Below, piece by piece: positions 34,801 to 44,996 of a stretch of DNA of 64,000 nt. Position 1 is the first letter of the stretch. Each line of letters begins with the position of its first letter. Position numbers and translations under genes: made by a program. The notes beneath the pieces are model-generated. The model had not been told where the DNA came from, did no database searches, and saw only the letters and a list, made by a program, of their open reading frames with translations. Source of the DNA: CAZQSL01 sp964595945 (lineage in GTDB: Bacteria; UBP15; UBA6099; JAJRTR01); assembly GCA_964595945.1 (NCBI GenBank), contig CAZQSL010000003.1, forward strand, positions 1 to 64,000, written 5' to 3'.

Positions 34801-37800
34801 TGCGCAACCTCGGGACTGAAACCTGACTCATGTACCTGCTCGGCCAATTCGCAGTGTTCCTCCGGTTATTGTGACCCGATGATGAGGATATGCACCGCTG
34901 AAAAAATGTGTGCTTCAAACATGTCATGCGCTTCCGGCCAGACATGCTCGCCAACCACCAAAAAATGCGAAACCTGCTCAAGCACGAATACCTCCGACGG
35001 AGTGTGCTGCAACGGCGAAAATCCCGCATCCAAAGACTGCGGCGGTCTTGGCATCTGCACATATCCCGCGCAGTGTTCCACAGGAAACACATGTGTCAAC
35101 AATGCCTGTTCGATATGCAGTGTCAATAACACTTCCGACGGGATCTGCTGTAACGGAGAGAGTAGCGCATCGAAAGACTGCGGCGGCNNNNNNNNNNNNN
35201 NNNNNNNNNNNNNNNNNNNNNNNNNNNNNNNNNNNNNNNNNNNNNNNNNNNNNNNNNNNNNNNNNNNNNNNNNNNNNNNNNNNNNNNCAGACGCGATATG
35301 CTGCAACGGAGAAAATCCGGCATCGACAGCCTGCGGCGGCCCAGGTGTATGCACAAGCCCTTCGCAGTGCGGCACCGGCAGCACCTGCACCAACAACGTC
35401 TGCACGGCATGCAGCGTTACCAATACTACAGACGCGATATGCTGCAACGGAGAAAATCCGGCATCGACAGCCTGCGGCGGCCCAGGTGTATGCACAAGCC
35501 CTTCGCAGTGCGGCACCGGCAGCACCTGCACCAACAACGTCTGCACGGCATGCAGCGTTACCAATACTACAGACGCGATATGCTGCAACGGAGAAAATCC
35601 GGCATCGACAGCCTGCGGCGGCCCGGGGGTATGCGCTGAGCCGGGGCAATGCGGTACGGGCAATACCTGCATCAATAATATATGTACGACATGTAGCGTG
35701 AGCGCGACCTCGGATGGTGTGTGCTGCAACGGAGAAAACCCCTCATCGACAGACTGTGGCGGCCCGGGAGTATGTTCAAGTCCTTCGGAATGCTCTACCG
35801 GCAATACCTGCACCAACAACGTCTGCATGGTATGCAGCGTTACCAATACTACAGACGCGATATGCTGCAATGGAGAAAATCCGGCATCCAGAGACTGCGG
35901 CGGCCCAGGAGAGTGCCTGTTCAGTTCGGATTGTACTGAAAACCAGACATGCACAAATGAGATATGCACTGCGTGTTCGGTATCAGACACAATGGACAAC
36001 GTATGCTGCAACGGAGAAAACCCCTACGGAGAGGATTGTCACGAGCCCGTATGCGCAACTGCGACAGATATGGTCATGTGCAGCACCATGCCTGGTTGTG
36101 GATGGGACAATGCGGGTTCGGCATGCGGATTCTGCGATCCGATACAGGAAAATGACGGCACGTGCTGCGTGGGAGAATCGGGTTTGTCTGACGACTGCAA
36201 GGCACCCGGCGTTTGTGACAATGATGGGTTCTGCGAAGTATGGACAGGGGAGTCACCGGAATCATGCGCCAGCGACTGCGCGTGTAATTACAACGGCATC
36301 TGTGACGCCAACGAAACACGCGACTGGTGCTATGCAGACTGTGCGCTGAGTAACTGCGGAGATGGACAGTGCAGCCAGATAGATGGCGAAACGACAGAGT
36401 CATGCGCGATAGACTGCGTGTGCAATAACAACGGAACATGTGATTATACGGTAAGCGGCGGCGGGCAGGAATCACATGCCTGGTGTCCCGGCGACTGCGC
36501 CTGTGTCGCGGATGGGATGAAAGCATCTGTAGCCGGTGACTGTTGCAGCGGGATATTCGACGAGTGCGAATACAAATGCGTTGCCACGCCACCAGTCGAT
36601 AATGACTCCGACGGTATCACCGGTACATGCGACGCATGTCCTGATGAATACGGATTTGAAATTAATAACGGCTGTCCGATACAGTGCGCGACCAACGCGG
36701 ACTGTGCCGCATCGAGTCCGGACAAACCAAATTGTAACGTGTGCACGTTCTCATGCCAGGCGGACGCACCCGCGAACGCCGACGGGGATATACTCCCTGA
36801 CGCATGTGACAGATGCCCTGCGGAGGCCGGGCTCCCATCCAATGACGGATGCCCCGAAGGCGCCAGCCTTCCGTGCTCCGAACAGCAGGAATGCGAATAC
36901 GGCGAATTCTGCGCTATAGATGATGGTGGCACGGGGACAGGCAAATTCTGTCTTGCATGCGACCCGGCCAATGTGACGGATGATATATGCTGCAATGGCG
37001 AAGGCGCCTCGCCAGCGTGCCAGAATGCCAATAACCCGTGCATGGGCTTCACAAACATGGATGCCTGCTCATACCAGTCAATATGTGAATGGACAGGCAC
37101 GGAGTGTATCGTCAACCTCAACAGTTACTGTCCGGCGATCACGGATCAAATAACCTGTGATCCAGAGCCAGGCTGCTGGTGGTCGATGAAAAACGGGACA
37201 GGCGAATGTAAGGCCCAGGGCGGCGCCTGCGCCGAACCCTATGACTGCTCGCCCAATGAATATTGCAATATGGAGATATCCACCTGCTCATACTGTGATC
37301 CGGGAAATCTCGAAGACTCGATATGCTGCAACCTCGAAACACTCGAAAGCCCTGACTGCAACCAGGGGCCATCATGCAGTTCCTACACCGACGCCATATC
37401 ATGCGGATCAGACTACTCCTGCCAGTGGCAATCGATGCAAACAGGCGATATGACCGTGTTCTATTGCGCCGAAGCACAGCTGACGGGTTGTCAGGCCTAT
37501 ACTGACGAAGCGAGCTGCGCTAACGATACATTCTGCTCATGGAATGGAACGTCGTGCGAAGACAGGCAGATGTGCTATGCGCTTCCGGAAGAAATCTGTG
37601 TCACCAGAAGCGACTGCGAATGGCACTCCGGCGACATGCCCATGTGCATGGACAAGACCCAGACGGGATGTCCCGCGTATGGAGATTACACTTCATGCTC
37701 AACGGATGCCTCATGTATGTGGTACAACGAAAGCTGCACCGAAAAGGTGTGCGAAGCGATATACGACGCAACATCGTGCAATCAGGTGTCCGGCTGCGCG

Positions 37801-40800
37801 TGGGACGGGTATTCGTGCGGCATCGCGCAGACCGATTCGTGCGGTCAGTATGTGAATTACGCCAACTGCAGCGACAATGCCGAATGTGAATGGAACGGAG
37901 TCTATTGCCAGGCCAGGCCGCAGGCGTACTGCGAAGTCTACACGGACTCCGAGTCGTGCGCCAGCAAATTGGTGTGCTCGTGGAACGGGACATCATGCGT
38001 GGAGATGGACACATCCTGCGTAAGTTACACCACTGATGCCCAGTGCCTCGCCGATGCGAACTGTACATGGAACGGCCTTTCATGCTCCACATTGCAGCCT
38101 TCGTGCGAAACGATCCAGAACATATCGGATTGTTCGGCGGCAACCGGGTGCCACTGGGATTCGGCATACGGATCATGCGTCCTGTCGACATCGCCGCAGT
38201 GCCCGGAACGCAACGAACAGGCTATGTGTACGGGCGATACAAGGTGCGTATGGACAAATGAAAGCGGCTGCATGTACAGACCGGTCAACATCTGCAGCGC
38301 TTATGTCGATTACAACGCCTGCCAAATCGACACGCGCTGTTCGTGGAATTCCACATACTGCGATCTGCGCCCGGTCTGTGAAACATTCACAATCGAAACG
38401 GACTGCTCGATGAACGGGTGCAGTTGGGACACGCAGAGCGGTACATGCGCGACACCCTCCCCCTCATGTTCGATACTTACCGATGAAACGTCATGTCTGC
38501 AATACAGCAGCGACTGCGCGTGGAATTATGAATTCAACTACTGCCAGCAGAAAGCCCCCGGTTGCGAAACCAACATTTCCGAAGCGGCATGTTCTATCAA
38601 TCCGACCTGTGTCTGGACTGGGGCGTCATGCGCCGATGGCGGCACATTCTGCGTCGGATTCGCCGATGACGCGTCGTGCACGGCCCAGTCTGCCTGCACA
38701 TGGACCGGGATGGACTGTGTAATAAAATCTTTCGATGATTGCACGAGGTATACAAGCGAAACGGCCTGTTACTCAAGTGGCGCGTGCCAGTGGGACATGT
38801 CAGGCGCCCTCTGCTCCCCCATTGCCAAGCCGTGTCCTACAGTGACCGACCAGTCGATATGTCTCAACACTTCCGGCTGTATCTGGACTGAGGGCGGATA
38901 CTGCGACTATACCGGTCCCGAAAGTTGCCAGTCTATCGCCGACAAGGCTTCCTGTGCCGCCAACATTTACTGCTGGTGGTCGGACGCGATGTATTCCTGC
39001 AACGCGAACGGATCGGCCTGCGTCGTTTACGAAGACTGTTCGCCAGTCGAATACTGCAATTTCAACACCGGAAGCTGTCAGTACTGCGATGCGTCCAATT
39101 TGTCTGACGGTGTATGCTGCAAAAACGAATCGCCCGAAAGCGCCGACTGCACCTTCAGTTGCGAGACCATGTACGCGGACAATCAGGTAGGGTGCATGAA
39201 TGACTATCGCTGTCAGTGGGACACTGTGAACTGGGCATGCTCGGTATCCACCTCCATGCACTGCGGACAGTATGAGGAAAGTGCCTGTCAGACCGATTCG
39301 GGATGCTTCTGGGATGCCTCGAAAATGGCGTGCGCTCCCGTGACGAGCTGTCCGAATTACAGCATGGAGGCATGCAACTCCAATCCCTCGTGTATCTGGG
39401 ATTACGATCAATGTAACACGAGAGGCGAATGTTCGGGTACCGACATGGAATCATGCGCCACCGTCCCCGGCTGCTCGTGGAACAATGCAAGCAGCATCTG
39501 CGAGCCTGTGCCGCCGGCATGCGCGAGCATATCCGACGAGTACTCATGTACCGCGCAGTCTTCCTGCATGTGGGATTACCAGGCGGCACAATGTACTGTC
39601 AATACTTCGATACCCTGTTCGTCTCTTGACGAATTCTCCTGTTCGCAGGTTCCGTCCTGTGTGTATATTGGCGAAACCAACGAGTGTACCGAAAATACCG
39701 GTTATATCTGCGGCGCTCTGACCGATCAGTTCTCATGCGCTTCGAGTGAATACTGTGACTGGGTCGGCACCGCCTGTCAGCCTGCTGTCTACGATTGTCA
39801 ATCGCGCACCGTTGACACTATATGTGAAGAGAATCCCCAGTGCGACTGGCGCAATGACGGATGTTACGGCGCGCTGACACCCTGTGTCCAGCATGGTGAC
39901 GAGATCAGTTGCTCTTCTGACCCGATGTGTAACTGGCTCGGCTCTTTCTGCGACGAAAATTATTCTTCTGACAACTGCCAGTATCTCGACATCATCAACT
40001 GCGATGCCCGCTCAGACAAATGCAGGTGGAATCTCGGCGGTAATGTCTGCGAAGCCCTGCCGCTTGTCTGCGAAGGCAAGACAGAATCCGAGTGCTCGGT
40101 ATACCCAGGTGCTTGCGTGTTCGACAACGGGCAGTGCATGGCAGTCGAGACACTATCCTGCGGCATGCTTTCATCAATTGGCTGCGGGCAGGTGGAAAGG
40201 TGTATGTGGATAGATTTCAACGGCAATCAGTATTGCTCTGACAAATCCTCATCCAACTGCCCCTTTGTCAGTGATTCCGCTTCATGTGAAATGCTGGGAT
40301 GTTACTGGAATCCGCTGTCCAACGCCTGCAGTACTAATGTGAGCCAGTGTTCGCTCATGTTCGCGGAATATGACTGCGAGAACAACGTCTACTGCGATTG
40401 GAATGCCGGCAGCAGCGAGTGTATAGTTGCCGATCTCCCGTGTAATGGCATGCCCGAATCCTCATGCCAGGGATATCCGGAATGCGTGTGGGATACCGGC
40501 TCCTCCGCCTGCCGCCCGGCCATGCCGGACTGTTCACAGTATCCCATGGAAACCTGCGTGGCCAACGGCATGTGTATCTATAACTATGAGCTGAGTATAT
40601 GTGAGCCGGCCAACAATACCCTTTGCGGATTTTACGAGTCAATGGCCAGTTGCGTTAACGATCCTGACTGCTCGTGGAACAGCTACGACAATTACTGCGA
40701 AATCAACATGCCCGTAGTATGCAGCGAGTACAATTCCCAGTCCATGTGCGCCGACTTCCCCAGCCACTGCCGCTGGAACGGGCTTGCCTGCGTGGCTAAC

Positions 40801-43783
40801 GACTACATCGACTGCGCGGCTTATGCTGACGAATATGCCTGCACTGTCGATCCGGTCTGTGTATGGAATACCAACGCTATCCAGTGCCAGGCCAGGACCT
40901 TCGCATGCGGTGACAATTTCGACTCCCTGTCGTGCGAAAGCCAGTATAGCTGTGATTGGGATATGGGCAACAACTCCTGTATAGCCGCCAGCGTGCCTTG
41001 CAGTAATGTCCCTGCGGCCAACTGCATGAATACTCCCGAATGCAGATGGGATTCGGCAAATGCCATCTGCGGACAGGCTTCCGTGATTTGTGAGAGCAAC
41101 TACGATTATGTGGCCTGTACGGCTTCGGCAGGTTGTGTGTGGAATTCGACTGTCGGTAGCTGCGTAACTGACGGATCGTGCATGTCGAGGCTCAACCCAA
41201 TGACCTGCGCCGAAGATGCGAACTGTTATTGGGACTCCACCTTCACTATCTGCAAATTCGGCTCTCTCCCGGCTGGCTGTTCCGTTTACACCGATCAGTC
41301 TGCCTGCTCGGTCGACTCGCAGTGCCAGTGGAACCTTGCTTCCAATATCTGCGAAACCAGGGTGGATTGCTCCATGCTCTCCTCCATCGACTGCGGAAAT
41401 TCTGCCGGATGTACCTGGACCGGTGCGTCCTGTGTCACCACTCCATCCTGCGAGGGCAGCGATTTCTCGGTTTGCACAGGCACCCAGGGGTGCTATTGGG
41501 ACTCCAATAATGGCACATGTTACATTGATCCTGCATGTGGCTCGAAATACCAGCCTGAATGTATGGCGAGTCAGAATTGCACATGGGATGGAGACCTCGG
41601 CACCTGCAGCTATGGCGCGCCCACCGGGTGTCTCTCATACATTGACTATTCCTCATGCGCCAATGATGCGGCCTGCGAGTGGAATGTCTCTTACTGCCGC
41701 GCCAAATCACCGGCTGGAACGGATTGCGCTTCTATAGTCGATCAGGTGGCGTGCGAGAGCGATCTTCACTGCAACTGGGATACTGTCAATGCTATATGCG
41801 CTGGCAACTGGTGTTCAAGTCACGACCAGTATAGCTGCAATGCCTATTCGGCATGTGAATGGACTGGCGTGCAGTGCGACCAGAGAGCCAATTCCTGTAG
41901 CGAGTTCACTGATTATCCGTCATGTGCGGTTTCATCCGGCTGTACTTGGAATCCCTCCACGATGATCTGCGAGCCCGAAATCCTTTCTGGCTGCTCGGCA
42001 TACACCGACTACACGGCATGCACCACCGACGCCGNNNNNNNNNNNNNNNNNNNNNNNNNNNNNNNNNNNNNNNNNNNNNNNNNNNNNNNNNNNNNNNNNN
42101 NNNNNNNNNNNNNNNNNNNNNNNNNNNNNNNNNNCCTGCGAGTGGAACGCCACATACTGCCAGACCCGGCAAGCCACCGGCTGCGCCGCCAACAGCACCG
42201 AGCCCCTCTGCACCACCGCCTACGGGTGTTCATGGAATTATTCGACACTGCTATGCGAAATGGCGCAATGCGCCGGACTCGACGGGGCGATGTGTCCCAT
42301 GTCATCAGGCTGCTACTGGAACGGCTCCGACTGCGTGATCGAATCACAATGCGACGGACAGATGGAAAGCATGTGCACGACGATCGGCGGCTGCGTATGG
42401 AATCCCTCCATGATGATATGCGAGCCCGGAGCCGCCACCGGCTGCGCCCTGTACACCGACCCCGCGACATGCGCCGTCGACCCCGCCTGCTCATGGGACT
42501 ACACCAACATACAATGCAAGGCAGCCGCCACCGGCTGCTCGGCATACACCGACTACACGGCATGCACCACCGACGCCGCCTGCGAGTGGAACGCCACATA
42601 CTGCCAGACCCGGCAAGCCACCGGCTGCGCCGCATACACTGAATACAATGCCTGCATATTCGACGCCGCCTGCGAGTGGAATGTTTCCGTTTGTCAGGAT
42701 AAACCCGTCGCGACAGATTGCGCCTCCATGCTCGATCAGATAACGTGCGAAAACAATCTTCATTGCAACTGGGATAACGTCAACGCCATCTGCAGCGGCA
42801 ACTGGTGCTCAAGCCATGACCAGTATAGCTGCAACGCCTATGCGGCATGCGAATGGACCGGCGTACAGTGTGACCAGAAAACCAGCGCCTGCTCCATGTT
42901 CTCGGACGAACCTTCATGCAGTCTGTCATCGAGCTGTAACTGGTCTCCCATGCAGTATTGCGAAACCGTCACCTATGTGGATTGTGCGACATACGGACTC
43001 GAATCCGAGTGCCAGAGCAACAGCGAATGCCGATGGGCGGCAAATGCCACCTGCATACCGGCGGTAACCTGCTCCACCAATGCCGAGTGTCAGACCAACC
43101 AGTATTGCTGGGGAGAAATCAACAAATGCGATTATTGCAGTATCGTTTCAGGAGACGGGATTATCTGCAACGGAGAAGACCCGGAATCCTCAGATTTCTG
43201 CGAGACGTATATGCTGGACGCCGACTGCAACCTGCATGCGGCGTGTGAGTGGATCGACAATGAGTACTGCGGCCCCAGACAGACAGTCACTGGCTGCGCG
43301 GCGCATGCGGACTCGTCGACCTGCGAGTCCGACCCGACTTGCGACTGGTCCACAAGCTGTACGGAAAACTGGTGCTCTACCAACTCGGATGAAAGCGCCT
43401 GCAACGGCTTCGCGGCCTGTTCGTGGTTTTCAGGGTTGGGAGTATGTGGCGAAAATCCAGGAGGCTGCCAGTACCTGATGGATGCAGGGTCTTGCGGTGG
43501 CAATTCCGCCTGTGTATGGTACGGTGGGATATGTCAGTGGACTTGTCCCGCTTATGCCACGTGCGGAGGCGACGCTCCTTATTGCAATTCCGTTTTTTCT
43601 GTCTGCATGTCGTGTGACGATATGAATCAGACAGACGGGATATGCTGTGACGGCGAAGCGACGGAGAGCATCGACTGCAATCCTGGCAGCCCTGATTGCG
43701 GCACTTTCGTTGATAGCGCCTCATGTGAATCCGCAAGCTGTATCTGGGAATACGAGGGCAGCTACTGTCACAGCGCTCCATAA
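31837..43783 (+). CDS. Giant secreted FecR-headed cysteine-rich repeat protein (about 3950 residues)
   Basis: Signal peptide (residues 1-30), then a FecR domain (about 31-185: STPVGDVQVQ, GVRGTVFDMEN), three Cys-rich motifs of the CxxxxDCxSGxCxxxxC kind, an acidic/Lys-rich linker, two Ig-like modules, calcium-type DNDxDGxxDED repeats and a thrombospondin-3-like DTDKDGYGDKAE. Next come at least seven 47-residue modules (34996-36135, CCNGENPAS..CGG), more TSP3-like repeats, and from 37021 to the stop about 67 copies of a roughly 30-residue unit: C-x(5-10)-C-x(4-7)-C-x-W-x(4-10)-C. No C-terminal anchor or sorting motif. ATG 31837 has GGAG 8 bases upstream; GTG 31795 precedes the signal peptide. 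Two N-gaps interrupt it. The frame changes across the second because 100 N is a placeholder; with gap length a multiple of 3 it is one ORF. Function unknown; a disulfide-rich surface filament or adhesin is an inference. Confidence 0.85.
34996..36135 (+). repeat. 141-bp in-frame tandem repeat array (47-residue cysteine-rich modules)
   Basis: Unit starts fall at 34996, 35137, (gap), 35290, 35431, 35572, 35713, 35854 and 35995, exactly 141 bases apart. The copies 35288-35428 and 35429-35569 are identical base for base; outer copies have diverged. Each encodes a module with CCNGE, a CGG turn and C-rich tail (10 Cys or fewer). Strict period plus identical neighbours indicates recent duplication or conversion. 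Confidence 0.9.
35188..35287. other. Assembly gap 1 (100 N) inside the 141-bp repeat array
   Basis: The gap breaks a repeat unit after 51 of 141 bases, and sequence resumes 2 bases before the next unit. The true missing length should therefore be 88 plus a multiple of 141 bases; 100 N is a placeholder. The frame is kept. Confidence 0.9.
37021..43780 (+). repeat. Array of about 67 degenerate four-Cys/one-Trp modules
   Basis: Counted by eye from the translation: units such as GCQAYTDEASCANDTFCSWN then GTSCED, about 26-34 residues each, nearly all with C-x-W. Occasional longer modules with a CSPNEYC-like motif (near 37240, 39040, 43070 and 43590) interrupt the array. Most units differ at the DNA level, but the blocks around 41740-41890 and 42730-42880, about 990 bases apart, are near-identical, so multi-unit duplications occur. 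Confidence 0.85.
42035..42134. other. Assembly gap 2 (100 N) with apparent frameshift
   Basis: Sequence before the gap (41989-42034) and after it (42135-42189) joins without loss to give a stretch identical to the intact copy at about 42534-42635. In-frame continuation requires a true gap of 0 or a multiple of 3 bases, not 100. The open frame reading on to 42642 in the upstream frame is an artefact. Confidence 0.9.
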
Positions 43784-43807
43784 CAATTCTGTAATACGCT
43801 TGCGATC

Positions 43808-43834
43808 AAAGCCCGCCCGCTGTGGCGGGCTTTT
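43808..43834 (+). terminator. Intrinsic terminator of the giant gene
   Basis: AAAGCCCGCC-CGCTGT-GGCGGGCTTTT: a perfect 7-bp GC stem (43811-43817 with 43824-43830), flanked by A and T runs, 25 bases after the stop. Symmetric A/T flanks would also work on the other strand. Confidence 0.9.
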
Positions 43835-43867
43835 CACTTTTGACACTTGGGATGGGAGACAACCGGC

Positions 43868-44704
43868 ATGAGAACAGCAGGGATATGGAAACGGATAGCC
43901 GCTATGGCGGCAGTGACATTCATTGCGGGAGGTATCACGGCAACGTCAGCTCATGCGGCTGCGAAATCCGAACTGCTCTTCGCCGGTGAACTCGAAAAAA
44001 CCGAAGGCATAACGATATGCCCCAACGGGACGATCTACGTCACGGAAAACAAAAGAGGCACAATATATAAAATTGATATCAAATCCAACACGCTGTTGAA
44101 AATCGCGGACGGTCTTGCCGGAGCGGCAGGGATGGCGTGTTCGCGCGACAATCGAGCAGTGGCTCTCGACTATTCGGGCAACAAGGTTGTGGAAATCCAG
44201 CCGGACGGAAAATCAATCAGAAAGCTTGCGGATGTCACCACTCCCAATGGCGCCGTATTCATGGCAGATGGCACTCTGCTCGTGTCTCAGTCGGATGCCG
44301 GCAGTGTCGTGAAGATCACAAAGGACGGTGAAGTCGAGCCAGTCGTGACCGGCATACCTTTCGCCAATGGTCTTGCCCTGTCACCGGATGAGCGGACTCT
44401 GTTTGTGTCCGCGACGATCAAGTCGAAGGTCTACACGGTCGATCTCTCCGGCACAACGGCAGCTCCCGTGCAGTTCGGTAAACTTGTCCAGATGGTCGAT
44501 GGCATAGCTTATGCAAAAGACGGTACGGTTGTCGCCTGCCAGTACGGGACGGGGAAAGTGGTCAGGCTTGCGGCAGGCGCGGAAAAGAATGTCACTATCG
44601 CTGACGGACTGAAAGGGCCTGCCTCACCGGTATTCGCCGATGATAGCACACTTCTGGTCACGTCAGTGACAGGTGTGGGGATATATAAAATCACCATCGA
44701 ATAG
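43868..44704 (+). CDS. Secreted SMP-30/gluconolactonase-like beta-propeller
   Basis: 278 residues. Signal peptide (about 1-31, ending SAHAAA), then a six-bladed propeller of the NHL/SMP-30 kind: EGITICPNGTIYVTENKRGTIYKID, VTTPNGAVFMADGTLLVS, FANGLALSPDERTLFVSATIKSKVYTVDL, MVDGIAYAKDGTVVAC. The residue pattern fits SMP-30-like lactonases, but metal ligands were not all verified, so a binding-only propeller is possible. ATG 43868 has GGGAG 9 bases upstream. It starts just after the giant gene's terminator and so probably has its own control. Its 3' neighbour is a convergent PQQ-type propeller. Confidence 0.8.
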   Translation: MRTAGIWKRIAAMAAVTFIAGGITATSAHAAAKSELLFAGELEKTEGITICPNGTIYVTENKRGTIYKIDIKSNTLLKIADGLAGAAGMACSRDNRAVALDYSGNKVVEIQPDGKSIRKLADVTTPNGAVFMADGTLLVSQSDAGSVVKITKDGEVEPVVTGIPFANGLALSPDERTLFVSATIKSKVYTVDLSGTTAAPVQFGKLVQMVDGIAYAKDGTVVACQYGTGKVVRLAAGAEKNVTIADGLKGPASPVFADDSTLLVTSVTGVGIYKITIE

Positions 44705-44736
44705 TGTCATACGTACAATTATTAGAATTTCCCTGC

Positions 44737-44803
44737 CGGAGAAACCTTTTTCGAGAAAAAGGTTTCTCCGCACCTCTTCCAAAAAGCTTTATATGCTTAA
44801 CTT
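44737..44803 (+). repeat. Hairpin repeat element, copy 2 (15-bp perfect stem)
   Basis: Arms 44737-44751 and 44756-44770 around CGAG, same sequence as copy 1 at 12242, with the same tail (CTCTTCCAAAAAGCTTT, then TATGCTTAACTT). The tail ends at the left edge of the inserted element. Located between convergent genes. Confidence 0.75.
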
Positions 44804-44943
44804 TACCTGATTACCCCTGAATCTAAGATACAGCAACCCCCAATGAAAAATGCAAAATAACTGATGGTTACAGACGAAATCATGGAGGAGAAAAGAGGAA
44901 GAATCTTGCTATTGACCATCTGAGTTTCAGGGGTAATCAGGTA
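44804..44943. mobile_element. MITE-like 140-bp element with 18-bp terminal inverted repeats
   Basis: Ends are TACCTGATTACCCCTGAA (44804-44821) and its exact complement (44926-44943). They are flanked by ACTT on both sides (44800-44803, 44944-44947), a candidate 4-base target duplication. Copy 1 of the host repeat at 12307-12317 reads ACTTCTCTCCAAG with no insert, an apparent empty site. It contains no ORF; the mobilising transposase is unknown. Confidence 0.6.
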
Positions 44944-44996
44944 ACTTTTCTCCAACCAACTGTCCTGTCGCGCTATCGCACGGCGATAGGGAATTT

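Larger units (their letters stand above)
44705..44996. other. Convergent intergenic region holding a nested repeat
   Basis: 292 bases between two propeller genes, filled by hairpin repeat copy 2 and the MITE-like insertion inside it. After 44947 a short stretch (ATAGGGAATTTCTATTGATATT) resembles 12474-12500, at the far side of repeat copy 1, so the element may extend that far. Confidence 0.6.

Noticed and set aside
34996..36135. Direct repeats suggestive of a CRISPR or satellite
   Set aside because: The 141-bp units are contiguous, in frame and translate to conserved Cys modules; no spacers and no cas genes.
42135..42642. Continuation of the giant ORF after the second gap in the upstream frame (Arg-rich sequence)
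   Set aside because: Composition changes abruptly from Cys/Trp modules to Arg/His-rich nonsense, while the neighbouring frame resumes perfect modules. It is a frame artefact of the 100-N placeholder.
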